A stretch of 12,340 nucleotides of DNA, taken from the NCBI GenBank assembly GCA_947629845.1, contig CANRFD010000036.1, forward strand, positions 1 to 12,340, in the 5' to 3' direction. Made by a program: the position numbers and the translations under genes. Shown in pieces: positions 1-6,415 of the stretch. Positions within the stretch are counted from its first letter, which is position 1. The number at the start of each line of letters is the position of its first letter. The stretch comes from an uncultured Clostridia bacterium (GTDB lineage: Bacteria > Bacillota > Clostridia > Christensenellales > Borkfalkiaceae). A model generated the notes under the pieces. The model had not been told where the DNA came from. It searched no databases and worked only from the letters and a program-made list of their open reading frames with translations.

Positions 1-292
1 CATCGGACGGGGTTTACATGGCACGGGGCGTTACCGTCCCGTCGGTGAGCTCTTACCTCGCCTTTCCACCTTTGCCGCTCAAAACGTTCCGCGCGGGGCA
101 TTTACAGGGACCTTTCGGGTCTCCTGAAAAACCGCGACCGCGCTTTGCGGAACGCTTGATCGGCCGTCTATTTCTGTTGCACTTTCCTTGGGGTCGCCCC
201 CACCTGACGTTATCAGGCGCCCTGCCCTGCGATGCCCGGACTTTCCTCATCGTGCTTGCGCACGCCGCGACCGCGTAGTTCGCTCGGATCGC
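1..292 (-). ncRNA. rnpB: RNase P RNA, bacterial type A (3' end cut by window edge)
   Basis: This is the catalytic RNA of ribonuclease P, which trims the 5' leader from tRNA precursors. Read on the minus strand it shows the universal P4-region hallmark GAGGAAAGTCCGGGC (248-234), then CAGGGCGCCTGATAACG, the conserved TGCAACAGAAA (about 181-171), the GGTGGAAAGGCGAGGTAAGAGC stretch typical of type A RNAs, and GGTAACGCCCCGTGCCATGTAAACCCC near the window edge. The 5' end is placed near 290-292 from the -10 box at 302-297. The 3' strand of P4 and the closing P1 strand lie outside the window. It is transcribed divergently from pyk. The small reading frames across it are not genes. Confidence 0.95.
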
Positions 293-296
293 AAAT

Positions 297-305
297 ATTA
301 TAGCA
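297..305 (-). promoter_or_regulatory. Extended -10 promoter of rnpB
   Basis: The minus strand reads TGC-TATAAT (305-297), a consensus -10 with the extended TGn element, 5-7 bp before the expected 5' end of the RNase P RNA. No good -35 hexamer is found at 16-18 bp, which fits an extended -10 promoter. Confidence 0.65.
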
Positions 306-323
306 CAAAATTTACAAAAGTAC

Positions 324-351
324 TTGTTTTTTGACGTAAATATGATAAAAT
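324..351 (+). promoter_or_regulatory. Candidate pyk promoter
   Basis: TTGTTT (324-329) and TAAAAT (346-351) are separated by 16 bp and lie about 30 bp upstream of the pyk start. The match is imperfect and the region is AT-rich, so the exact boxes are uncertain. A TTGACG also occurs at 331-336 but has no well-spaced -10 partner. Confidence 0.35.
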
Positions 352-383
352 AAATACGGAATTTTATCCGAGGGGGAGTTATT

Positions 384-1796
384 ATGAAGAAAACAAAGAT
401 CGTCTGCACGCTCGGCCCCGCTTCCGAGACGGAAGAGGTCATCTCTGCCATGGCGGACGCCGGCATGAACGTTGCGCGCATCAACTTTTCGCACGGGACG
501 CACGAGGATCACGCGAAAAAGATCGCCATCATAAAGAAGGTGCGCAAGGAAAAGAACATTCCTCTGCCCATCTTGCTCGACACCAAGGGGCCGGAGTTCC
601 GCATCCGCACCTTCAAAGAGGGCAAGGTGTTCTTGCAGGAGGGCGCGGCGTTCACCTTTACGACGGACGAGATCGAGGGCGACGAGACGCGCGTTGCCGT
701 CTCCTACAAAAACATCTGCAAGGACATGAAGCCGGGGGACAAAATTCTTTTGAACAACGGGCTGATGGTGTTCGAGGTCGTGAAGGTGAAGGCGCCAGAC
801 GTCCTCTGCAAGGTCGTGATCGGCGGCGAACTCTCCAACCGCAAGTCGATGTTCTTCCCCGAAAAGCAGCTCGACCTCGTGTACCTCTCCGAGCAGGACA
901 AGGCCGATCTGCTGTTCGGCATTCAGCACCAAGTGGACTTTGTGGCGTGCTCTTTCGTCTCCAAACCGCAGGATATCCTCGACGTACGCAACTTTTTGAA
1001 GGAGAACGGCTCGACGGACATCGACCTGATCGCCAAGATCGAGAACCGCGCCGGGGTCAACAACCTCGAGGAGATTTTGAAGGTCTCCGACGGCATCATG
1101 ATCGGCCGCGGCGACATGGGCGTGGAAATTCCCTACGAAGAACTGCCCGACATTCAAAAGACGATCATCACCGCCTGCCGTAAGGCGGGCAAACGGTGCA
1201 TCACGGCGACGGAGATGTTGGAGAGCATGATCCACCAGCCCCGCCCCACCCGTGCCGAGATTTCCGACGTCGCCAATGCCGTTTACGACGGCTCGAGCGC
1301 CATCATGCTCTCGGGCGAGACCGCCGCGGGCGAATATCCCGTGCAGGCCGTCGCCGCCATGGCGCGCATCGCCGAACAGGCGGAGCACAAGACGGAATAC
1401 ATTCAGTACGTCGAGGACAAGGAATATCTCATCCGCGGGCTTTCCGACGCCCTCTCGCACTCGGCGTGCCTCCTCGCCCACGACGTCAAAGCGAAGGCCA
1501 TCGTCGTGTGCACCCGCACGGGCGGCACCGCCAAGATGGTCTCCCGCTTCCGCCCCAATATCGACATCATCGGCATGACGACGGACGAGAAGAGTTACCG
1601 CAAACTCGCCCTCTCGTGGGGCGTGATGCCCGTCCTCGCCGAGGAATACTTCTCGGTGGATGTGCTGTTCCACTTTGCAAAGCGGGCGGCCGTGGAGAGC
1701 GGGCTTGTGCAGAAGGGCGACGTCATCGTCATCACGGGCGGCACCCCCAACGGCAAGAGCGGAAATTCCTCGCTCATCAATTTGGAAACGGTATAA
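384..1796 (+). CDS. pyk: Pyruvate kinase
   Basis: Cytoplasmic glycolytic enzyme that transfers phosphate from phosphoenolpyruvate to ADP, giving pyruvate and ATP. The 470-residue product starts KTKIVCTLGPAS and continues with the active-site stretch LLDTKGPEFR. Glu71 in that motif is the residue found in K+-dependent pyruvate kinases; K+-independent ones carry Lys there. The B domain spans about 72-170. The catalytic Lys218 and the Mg ligand Glu220 lie in LIAKIEN, followed by IMIGRGDMGVEIP (Asp244) and the signature TEMLESMIHQPRPTRAEISD. The length matches enzymes that lack the PEP-utiliser C-terminal extension seen in Bacillus. An AGGGGGAG ribosome site at 371-378 supports the start. The last 50 coding bases, ending in the normal family C-terminus (GNSSLINLETV), recur twice downstream. 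Confidence 0.97.
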   Translation: MKKTKIVCTLGPASETEEVISAMADAGMNVARINFSHGTHEDHAKKIAIIKKVRKEKNIPLPILLDTKGPEFRIRTFKEGKVFLQEGAAFTFTTDEIEGDETRVAVSYKNICKDMKPGDKILLNNGLMVFEVVKVKAPDVLCKVVIGGELSNRKSMFFPEKQLDLVYLSEQDKADLLFGIQHQVDFVACSFVSKPQDILDVRNFLKENGSTDIDLIAKIENRAGVNNLEEILKVSDGIMIGRGDMGVEIPYEELPDIQKTIITACRKAGKRCITATEMLESMIHQPRPTRAEISDVANAVYDGSSAIMLSGETAAGEYPVQAVAAMARIAEQAEHKTEYIQYVEDKEYLIRGLSDALSHSACLLAHDVKAKAIVVCTRTGGTAKMVSRFRPNIDIIGMTTDEKSYRKLALSWGVMPVLAEEYFSVDVLFHFAKRAAVESGLVQKGDVIVITGGTPNGKSGNSSLINLETV

Positions 1797-1803
1797 ACGC
1801 TGT
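1747..1803 (+). repeat. pyk 3'-end direct repeat, copy 1 (native, in pyk)
   Basis: These 57 bp cover the last 15 pyk codons, the stop and 7 bp beyond it. The stretch matches 4494-4550 without gaps at 53 of 57 positions. It matches 6639-6696 at 52 positions with one inserted G, and the first 34 bp of that match are identical. It contains the dyad GAGCGGAAATTCCTCGCTC (1757-1775, 5-bp arms). Because it encodes a normal pyruvate kinase C-terminus, this copy is probably the source or the reconstituted target of the repeat. Confidence 0.9.
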
Positions 1804-1807
1804 TCAA

Positions 1808-1843
1808 AAGGAAACCACGCGACTATCGCGTGGTTTCCTTTTT
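1808..1843 (+). terminator. Rho-independent terminator of pyk
   Basis: A 13-bp perfect stem (1808-1820 with 1828-1840) around a 7-base loop is followed by a short T tract. It begins 11 bp after the pyk stop. Confidence 0.85.
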
Positions 1844-1847
1844 GGCC

Positions 1848-1883
1848 AAAAATATTCGGCGGAAGCACCCTGCTCCGCCGAAT
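1848..1883 (-). terminator. Terminator of the LRR/nuclease pair
   Basis: A 10-bp stem (1854-1863 with 1874-1883) is followed on the minus strand by TATTTTT (1854-1848). It lies about 20 bp past the stop of the nuclease-like gene and is back to back with the pyk terminator. Confidence 0.75.
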
Positions 1884-1903
1884 TCAACCGAATTTCTCGG
1901 ATA

Positions 1904-2539
1904 CTACTTAACTTCGAGGATCAAGGCTCTGAAGTACGCGCCGCCGTCGGGAGAGGTCACGTCCGTCCAATTCAATGTGTAGTCACCGTTGATCGTAATA
2001 TCTTGGCAACGATTTTTCCCGACCGATTGTTCATTATAACCTTTTCTCCATTTCAGCACGATGCCTGCGGAAAGGGTTCGCTGATCTTTCGTGGAGAACT
2101 GTTCATACAGGCGTCCTTCCCCGCTTCTATTCCAATATGGCGTGTCGTTTGTGACAAGGATCGCATAGCCGTTTTTGAACTTCCTACCGAATTTTTTGCC
2201 GAAACTTTCGATTCTTTCAACGTCCCGCCAAAAATCGTATCTTCCCAAATCCTGCGCCGCATGATTGGAATACTCGTACCCTTCTACGGCTTTCGTCTTG
2301 AATTTCAGCTCGATGGGAATCAATTCACTCTCGCTTTCAATGACGATATCGTAATAGCGGCGTTTGCCTTGACCGGATACGGCATATTCAAGGTAAATCT
2401 CTGCGTCATTTCCGAAGAATTTTTTCAGTTCCCAAGCGAGGTCGAGCTGTAATTGCTCCTCGCACACGATCGAACGCTTCGGACTTTTCATGACCATTTG
2501 AAGGGTTTCCGAAAGTTTTTCCTGTAAATCGTATTCCAT
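1904..2539 (-). CDS. PD-(D/E)XK nuclease-superfamily-like protein
   Basis: Predicted cytoplasmic protein of 211 residues that I cannot assign to a named family. The centre reads YYDIVIESESELIPIELKFK, which gives the PD-(D/E)XK pattern: Asp64 on one strand and Glu77-x-Lys79 on the next, with Glu51 upstream as a possible extra ligand. This is followed by a conserved-looking AAQDLGRYDFWRDVERIES and a strand NGYAILVTNDTPYW (123-136), as in the alpha/beta core of restriction-like nucleases. The start at 2539 is chosen because AGGAG (2552-2548) sits 8 bp upstream. A longer frame to 2677 would run into the LRR gene. It starts 23 bp after the LRR gene stop, so the two are probably co-transcribed. The nuclease call rests on motif geometry only. 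Confidence 0.7.
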   Translation of the reverse strand: MEYDLQEKLSETLQMVMKSPKRSIVCEEQLQLDLAWELKKFFGNDAEIYLEYAVSGQGKRRYYDIVIESESELIPIELKFKTKAVEGYEYSNHAAQDLGRYDFWRDVERIESFGKKFGRKFKNGYAILVTNDTPYWNRSGEGRLYEQFSTKDQRTLSAGIVLKWRKGYNEQSVGKNRCQDITINGDYTLNWTDVTSPDGGAYFRALILEVK

Positions 2540-2562
2540 TTTTTTCGCTCCTATGTTTTTTA

Positions 2563-4062
2563 TTAAATCAAATGGAATTTGATTTTCTTGGATGCGCCCC
2601 GAAAGATTTCTTTCAGCTTTGAATGGAACAAACCCGCAAGCTTCTTCGGGATGGTTACCTCTTTGAGATTGTTGCATTCCTCGAACACGGGCTCGCTATA
2701 ACTCGTTGATATAGACTTTACAGTCTTGGGGATTATAATCCGCCTCAATTTTTCGCACTTCTTGAAAGCAGCGTCCCCGATGGATTCCACGCCCTCGCAA
2801 ATGGTTACATCTGTAAGTTCACAGCAACCGTAAAATGCGGAACCCGATATTGTTTTTACGCTACCCGGAATCGTCACCTCGGTTAATCTGCAACTGGAAA
2901 ATGCCTGCCCGCCAATCACGGTCACGCTACTCGGAATCGTTATCTTGGTTAAACCGCTCCAATGAAACGCCCGTATTCCGATTTTGGTCACGCTACTCGG
3001 GATCGTTATATTTGTTAATGAACCGCATCCGTCAAATGTGTCTTCTTTGATTTCGGTCACGCCGTTCGGAATATTTACATCCGTCAACGATCTACAATCA
3101 TAAAACGCGCCCCGACCAATTTCGGTCACGCTATCCGGGATAGACACCTTTTTTAACTTTTTGAACCCAGACAATGCAGCCTCCCCGATATAAGTTATAT
3201 CCGCCGGGATCTCCAATTCTTCCGGGAGTTCCTTCCCGTCAATCAAGACGCGTGTTTTGTCATTATACGTTAGACCATACTCTGCACTATCTTTACGGTG
3301 CGTTGTATATAATGTAACCAAATCGGGGAAACATACTTCATCGATCTTGCCGGTCAACCGTCCTTCAATCGCCCTCAAGCCTTTCGGGAAAGTCACGCGT
3401 TTGAATGTGCACCCACTAAACGCATGTTCTGCTATTATCTTCACCCCTTCCGGAATGACGAGATTTGAATAATATCTCGCCTCTGCCGTCAACGTAACCC
3501 CTTTGAGGCACAGAGGATGCCCTTTATACGAAGTATCCGGTTCAATCTTGAAGCACGCCTTTTCCTCGTTTTTCCTTGCGATCTCGCTATGATTCTCCAT
3601 TTCCGCTTTGAAGTTATTTACCCTTTCGAGAAACGGCTCTTTTGCGTATTGCAAGGCTTCCCGATAGTTTGAATTATTTTCGATCTGTCTGAACAAATAC
3701 AAATCGGGTTTTTTGAAGAAGGCGTTTTCATCGGTCACATCAAAATCAGCCAAAAATTTACCCCACCACGCCTCGGCGTTTTCCGGATCGTCGTCGAGAA
3801 CGCGGTCAAAATATTCTTTTGCCGCCGTCATTTCCCCGTGGGCAAGGCTCTGTCTCGCGCGGATGAGTGACGTGGGGGCATCGTTATTAGCGGGAGCGGG
3901 AACTTCGGCGGGAACCCCGGCGGAAGCCTCCGCCATCATTTTCTTTGCCTCGTCCACGGTATATTTTGCGCCGCAATCTTGGCATACAAACATACCGTCC
4001 TGCTTGATAAGATTTGTGCTGTCGCACATTTCACATTTAAGTTGCTTTACGGACTGCTTCAT
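2563..4062 (-). CDS. Zinc-ribbon, TPR-like, BspA-type leucine-rich repeat protein
   Basis: A 499-residue protein with no signal peptide or membrane segment, so probably cytoplasmic. Domains in order: an N-terminal zinc ribbon (Cys10-x2-Cys13, Cys27-x2-Cys30); a short Ala/Pro linker (about 44-63); a TPR-like helical pair with LAHGEMTAAKEYFDRVLDDD (about 64-105); a helical region to about 170; then LRR_5/BspA-type repeats of about 22-23 residues (about 200-235 and 285-475) with the recurring pattern IPxSVTxIGxxAFxxC. Such repeats usually mediate protein binding. The zinc ribbon plus TPR-like head resembles intracellular LRR proteins common in Clostridia. AAGGAG (4076-4071) sits 8 bp before the ATG. 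It is the first gene of a pair with the nuclease-like gene and has a strong promoter. The function is unknown; a sensor or scaffold role is inference. Confidence 0.85.
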   Translation of the reverse strand: MKQSVKQLKCEMCDSTNLIKQDGMFVCQDCGAKYTVDEAKKMMAEASAGVPAEVPAPANNDAPTSLIRARQSLAHGEMTAAKEYFDRVLDDDPENAEAWWGKFLADFDVTDENAFFKKPDLYLFRQIENNSNYREALQYAKEPFLERVNNFKAEMENHSEIARKNEEKACFKIEPDTSYKGHPLCLKGVTLTAEARYYSNLVIPEGVKIIAEHAFSGCTFKRVTFPKGLRAIEGRLTGKIDEVCFPDLVTLYTTHRKDSAEYGLTYNDKTRVLIDGKELPEELEIPADITYIGEAALSGFKKLKKVSIPDSVTEIGRGAFYDCRSLTDVNIPNGVTEIKEDTFDGCGSLTNITIPSSVTKIGIRAFHWSGLTKITIPSSVTVIGGQAFSSCRLTEVTIPGSVKTISGSAFYGCCELTDVTICEGVESIGDAAFKKCEKLRRIIIPKTVKSISTSYSEPVFEECNNLKEVTIPKKLAGLFHSKLKEIFRGASKKIKFHLI

Positions 4063-4096
4063 TTGTTCTTCTCCTTTCTAACGAAATTCTGACTAC

Positions 4097-4125
4097 ATTA
4101 TAACGGTAATTCGATGAAAAGTCAA
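4097..4125 (-). promoter_or_regulatory. Promoter of the LRR/nuclease pair
   Basis: On the minus strand TTGACT (4125-4120) and TATAAT (4102-4097) are 17 bp apart, close to the sigma-A consensus. The start point would be about 30 bp upstream of the LRR gene ATG. The octamer CGATGAAA at 4112-4119 lies in the spacer and recurs at 4148-4155 beside the XRE promoter, a possible shared operator. Confidence 0.8.
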
Positions 4126-4159
4126 CGGAACTCCGCTAATTTATTAACGATGAAATGTT

Positions 4160-4165
4160 TATAAT
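4160..4165 (+). promoter_or_regulatory. -10 box of XRE regulator 1 (leaderless)
   Basis: TATAAT is followed by six bases and then the ATG at 4172, so transcription should start at or next to the start codon. No ribosome site precedes the ATG and no clear -35 is seen at 16-18 bp. Confidence 0.55.
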
Positions 4166-4171
4166 GTTGAT

Positions 4172-4474
4172 ATGGATATTATCGAAAGAATTAAGGAACT
4201 TCGGGATGAACGGGGTTGGAGCACCAATCAACTTGCGCTTGAAGCGGAACTTACGCAGTCCACGGTCTCTACCCTTCTCACAAAATCCAATTCCCTGCCC
4301 AGCCTCGATACGCTCACGCATCTCTGCGACGCGTTCGGCATGACGCTCGCCCAATTCTTTATGGAAGAGGAGGAGAGCGAACTCGTCAGCGCGCAGGAGA
4401 AGGCGCTTCTCGAACAATACCGAAAACTTTCCGAAAAAAAGAGAAAAGCGGTACTTACTTTGCTTGAAGATTAA
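4172..4474 (+). CDS. XRE-family helix-turn-helix regulator (module 1)
   Basis: A 100-residue DNA-binding protein of the Cro/C1-type family. The HTH spans about residues 5-60: IKELRDERGWSTNQLALEAE is helix 1 and the scaffold, LTQSTVSTLLTKSNSLPSLD holds the recognition helix, and LTHLCDAFGMTLAQFF closes the domain. A charged C-terminal tail (about 67-100, EKALLEQYRKLSEKKRKAV) is predicted helical and could mediate dimerisation. It is transcribed divergently from the LRR/nuclease pair with 109 bp between the start codons, so it probably controls that pair and itself. Its stop is 19 bp from pyk-end repeat copy 2. It lacks a Shine-Dalgarno site. Confidence 0.9.
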   Translation: MDIIERIKELRDERGWSTNQLALEAELTQSTVSTLLTKSNSLPSLDTLTHLCDAFGMTLAQFFMEEEESELVSAQEKALLEQYRKLSEKKRKAVLTLLED

Positions 4475-4493
4475 ATCCTTGCACGCGAAACAT

Positions 4494-4550
4494 CCAACGG
4501 CTAGAGCGGAAATTCTTCGCTCATCAACTTTGAAACGGTATAAACGCTGT
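4494..4550 (+). repeat. pyk 3'-end direct repeat, copy 2
   Basis: Gapless match to 1747-1803 with 4 mismatches in 57 bp. It includes the codons for the pyk C-terminus, the TAA and the following ACGCTGT. The dyad GAGCG...CGCTC is kept (4504-4522). There is no pyk sequence upstream of it. A terminator different from the one after pyk follows at once; it may be the original pyk terminator displaced by insertion. Confidence 0.9.
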
Positions 4551-4551
4551 C

Positions 4552-4581
4552 AAAAAATGCCCCTCTCGCGGGGCATTTTTT
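4552..4581. terminator. Bidirectional terminator between repeat copy 2 and the plsY-like gene
   Basis: A 12-bp stem, AAAAAATGCCCC with GGGGCATTTTTT (4552-4563 and 4570-4581), has a 6-base loop and a T run on either strand. The stop codon of the minus-strand plsY-like gene (4583-4581) touches it, so it can end transcription from both sides. Confidence 0.8.
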
Positions 4582-5198
4582 CATGTTCTGTTGTTGATCC
4601 GTTTTTCGGCGCGCGTTCCGAAAAAAGGAAAATGTTTGAAGATAACGAGGGCGGAGACCGCCGCACAGCCGATGGCGACACAGAGAAGTTTCCGCAGGCA
4701 AAGAATGACCGCAGAGATCAACGCAAACAGTCCGAATACGGCGACGCTTCTCACCGTGTGTGACCGTATCCTGATCGGCGCGGAGAACATGATATAGAGC
4801 GCCGCCAGCACCAAGACGATCCAAGTGACCGGGGTTATGCCGAGCATGACGCCAAAGGAACAGGAAATACATTTTCCTCCGCGGAAACGGTTGAATATTC
4901 CGACCGCATGGCCGCAGACGGGAGCCACCATGACAAAAGCGAAAACCGGGCTGTCGACATCCAAAAACAGTGCGGCAAGCAAGACGGGAACAAGCCCCTT
5001 CGCCAAGTCGAACAGCAGACATACCGCCCCCAACTTCGCCCCGCACTGCGAAAAAACGTTGAATGCACCCGGATTGCGGTCGTCGCTCAACCGGCAAATA
5101 TCTTTATGCACAAAAATTTTCGGCAGAATTTTGCTGTACATTACGCTACCCGACAGAAACCCGCCCGCAATCGCCACACTCCAATAAAGGATCGTCAT
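4581..5198 (-). CDS. Divergent PlsY-like glycerol-3-phosphate acyltransferase
   Basis: A 205-residue polytopic membrane protein related to PlsY, which transfers an acyl group from acyl phosphate to glycerol-3-phosphate to make lysophosphatidate. It keeps the order of the three PlsY motifs in altered form: SDDRNPGAFNVF (38-49; family DIR..GSGN.GATN), LLFDLAKGLVPV (61-72; family LLDLLKG..PV), and GHAVGIFNRFRGGKCISCSFG (96-116; family GH.FP.F..FKGGKGVAT.LG). The change of GKGVAT to GKCISC in the third motif may alter the acyl donor or activity. Hydrophobic segments lie near 3-28, 57-79, 84-103, 113-137 and 146-187. AGGAG (5210-5206) sits 7 bp before the ATG. It overlaps the end of the glycosyltransferase gene by 53 bp, which implies coupled expression. 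It could be a paralogue; the housekeeping plsY may lie elsewhere. Confidence 0.8.
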   Translation of the reverse strand: MTILYWSVAIAGGFLSGSVMYSKILPKIFVHKDICRLSDDRNPGAFNVFSQCGAKLGAVCLLFDLAKGLVPVLLAALFLDVDSPVFAFVMVAPVCGHAVGIFNRFRGGKCISCSFGVMLGITPVTWIVLVLAALYIMFSAPIRIRSHTVRSVAVFGLFALISAVILCLRKLLCVAIGCAAVSALVIFKHFPFFGTRAEKRINNRT

Positions 5199-6308
5199 TT
5201 GTGATCTCCTTCAAAATGATCTCCGCCAAATCGGCTACCGCATTCGGATTGACGGCTTCCGCTTGCGCCCTTTTTACGGACTCCGCGAGCCGACCGTCCT
5301 CCGGCAGCGCCACTGCCAATTTTGCGGCTCCCTTTGCGGAATTTGAATGGAGCGCGAGGCCGTTGCGGACAAAATATTTTACGTTTGCGGATTCTACGCC
5401 CGGAATGGACTTCATGAGCACAAGCGGTATCCGGCACACAGCGACCTCCGTGCTCGAAAGTCCGCCTGCCTTGGACAAAACGACATCGGCGGCTTTCAGG
5501 TAGAGAGGCATATGCGGCGTGAAGGAAAGAATACGGAATTTTTCAGTGCCGCCGTAACGCGCTTCGAGTTTCTGCCTGAGCTTCATATTGTTGCCCGTAA
5601 AAACGAGGATCGAATGCCGCTCATCGGATAGCTTATCGAGCTTTTTACACAACGTTGCTATCTTCCCGCAGCCGGCGCCGCCCGTCATAACGGCGATCTC
5701 TCTTTTTCGGAAGGGAAGATCCAATATGTTCAGCACCTCCTCCCGTTCCATTTCTTGCCCGAATTTCTCATCCACGGGGATCCCCGTCACATGGATCTTT
5801 TCTGCCTTAATCCCCCGCTTGATCAGCCGGCCGCGCACTTCGTCCGTCGGCGCGAAATAGCCGTCGAGTTCGGTATCCTTATAAAACGGTACTTCCGTGT
5901 AATCTGTCAAAACGCCGTAACTCGGAATTTTTTCGGCATATTTTTTGCGGATCGCCGTCATTGTTTCCATGGAAAAGAGGTGCGTGCATATGACGGCGTC
6001 GAACGCACGTTCCTTTATATACCAATAGACACCATCGGCATAGCCGGCGTTGTACCGATAGATCGGCGACGGAAGTTTGAGACGATCGTATACGGCGCCC
6101 AAACGATATACGAAACCGAACAGCCACGGCGCTTTCCTTATGATCGTCCGTAAGCGCCCGTGATGCGCTTTCGGCTTTGTTCGCTTTTGAATGAAAGTAC
6201 GTCGCGTATCTCCGCAGTTTCGCCCTTTCTTGTGAGATAATTTCCGATCGCCTTTGCGGCGCTGTTATGCCCCTCCCCCGTGCCGCAACTCAAAATCAAA
6301 AAGTTCAT
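5146..6308 (-). pseudogene. MGDG synthase/UgtP-type glycolipid glycosyltransferase, frameshifted
   Basis: The GT-B glycosyltransferase family that moves a sugar from a nucleotide-sugar to diacylglycerol on the inner membrane face. The first frame (ATG 6308) gives the MGDG-synthase hallmark LSCGTGEGHNSAAKAI but stops at TAA 6140-6138 after 56 codons. In another frame the protein resumes with TIIRKAPWLFGFVYRL and runs to 5146, including VTGIPVDEKF, MTGGAGCGK, SFTPHMPLYLKAADVVLSKAGG and a nucleotide-sugar-binding LSSTEVAVCRIPLVLM. The join lies near 6141-6153 and fits loss of one base. Restored, the product would be about 387 residues, normal for the family. A consensus promoter lies upstream; the ribosome site is weak (GGGGA about 12 bp away). 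It may be a true pseudogene, an N-terminally truncated protein using a later start such as TTG 6102, or a sequencing error. Confidence 0.8.
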
Positions 6309-6353
6309 TTGCAAAAATTTCCCCGAAATACAAAAAATATCTTGCTCGGTTCA

Positions 6354-6383
6354 ATTATAGTACGTTAATAACGTACTTGTCAA
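6354..6383 (-). promoter_or_regulatory. Promoter of the glycosyltransferase/plsY-like pair
   Basis: The minus strand has TTGACA (6383-6378) and TATAAT (6359-6354) 18 bp apart, both perfect hexamers. A start near 6347 would give a leader of about 38 bases. The spacer is filled by a 19-bp palindrome, so a repressor bound there would block polymerase. Confidence 0.85.
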
Positions 6384-6396
6384 GTATTAGCGTACT
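6359..6396. promoter_or_regulatory. Palindromic operator pair between the divergent promoters of module 2
   Basis: Site 1, AGTACGTTAATAACGTACT (6359-6377), is a perfect inverted repeat of 9-bp arms around one base. Site 2, AGTATTAGCGTACT (6383-6396), is an imperfect version with matching AGTA/TACT ends. Between them TACTTG-T-CAAGTA (6374-6386) is another perfect dyad formed by neighbouring half sites. Site 1 lies in the spacer of the minus-strand promoter and site 2 lies upstream of the XRE -10. The adjacent XRE protein is the obvious candidate binder, by inference. Confidence 0.75.
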
Positions 6397-6403
6397 TTTT
6401 TCT

Positions 6404-6409
6404 TATAAT
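6404..6409 (+). promoter_or_regulatory. -10 box of XRE regulator 2 (leaderless)
   Basis: TATAAT is followed by six bases and the ATG at 6416, the same spacing as for XRE regulator 1. The nearest -35-like hexamer, TTGTCA (6377-6382), is 21 bp away, longer than optimal, so the promoter may be weak or regulator-dependent. Confidence 0.55.
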
Positions 6410-6415
6410 AATTTT

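Larger units (their letters stand above)
1804..4550. mobile_element. Candidate cassette 1: nuclease-like/LRR pair plus XRE regulator, bounded by pyk-end repeats
   Basis: The segment lies between pyk-end repeat copies 1 and 2, counting copy 2 as its right boundary. It holds two minus-strand genes, a divergent XRE gene and its own terminators. Base composition looks more AT-rich than pyk. Direct repeats of a conserved gene's 3' end on both sides are typical of site-specific integration, where the element restores the gene end. No integrase is present, so mobility would need a recombinase supplied from elsewhere. Segmental duplication is an alternative explanation. Confidence 0.4.

Noticed and set aside
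18..278. Plus-strand 86-residue frame at the left end
   Set aside because: It lies entirely within the antisense of rnpB.
312..1868. 518-residue open frame on the strand opposite pyk
   Set aside because: It is the antisense shadow of the GC-rich pyk gene; the sense product is a full pyruvate kinase with catalytic motifs, while the antisense product has no recognisable domain and no ribosome site.
1904..2677. Longer nuclease-like gene starting at 2677
   Set aside because: It would overlap the LRR gene by over 100 bp; the ATG at 2539 has a good ribosome site and lies 23 bp past the LRR stop.
5146..6102. Glycosyltransferase as a complete gene starting at TTG 6102
   Set aside because: The family N-terminal glycine/histidine motif lies upstream in another frame, so this form lacks part of the acceptor-binding domain; called as a frameshifted gene instead.
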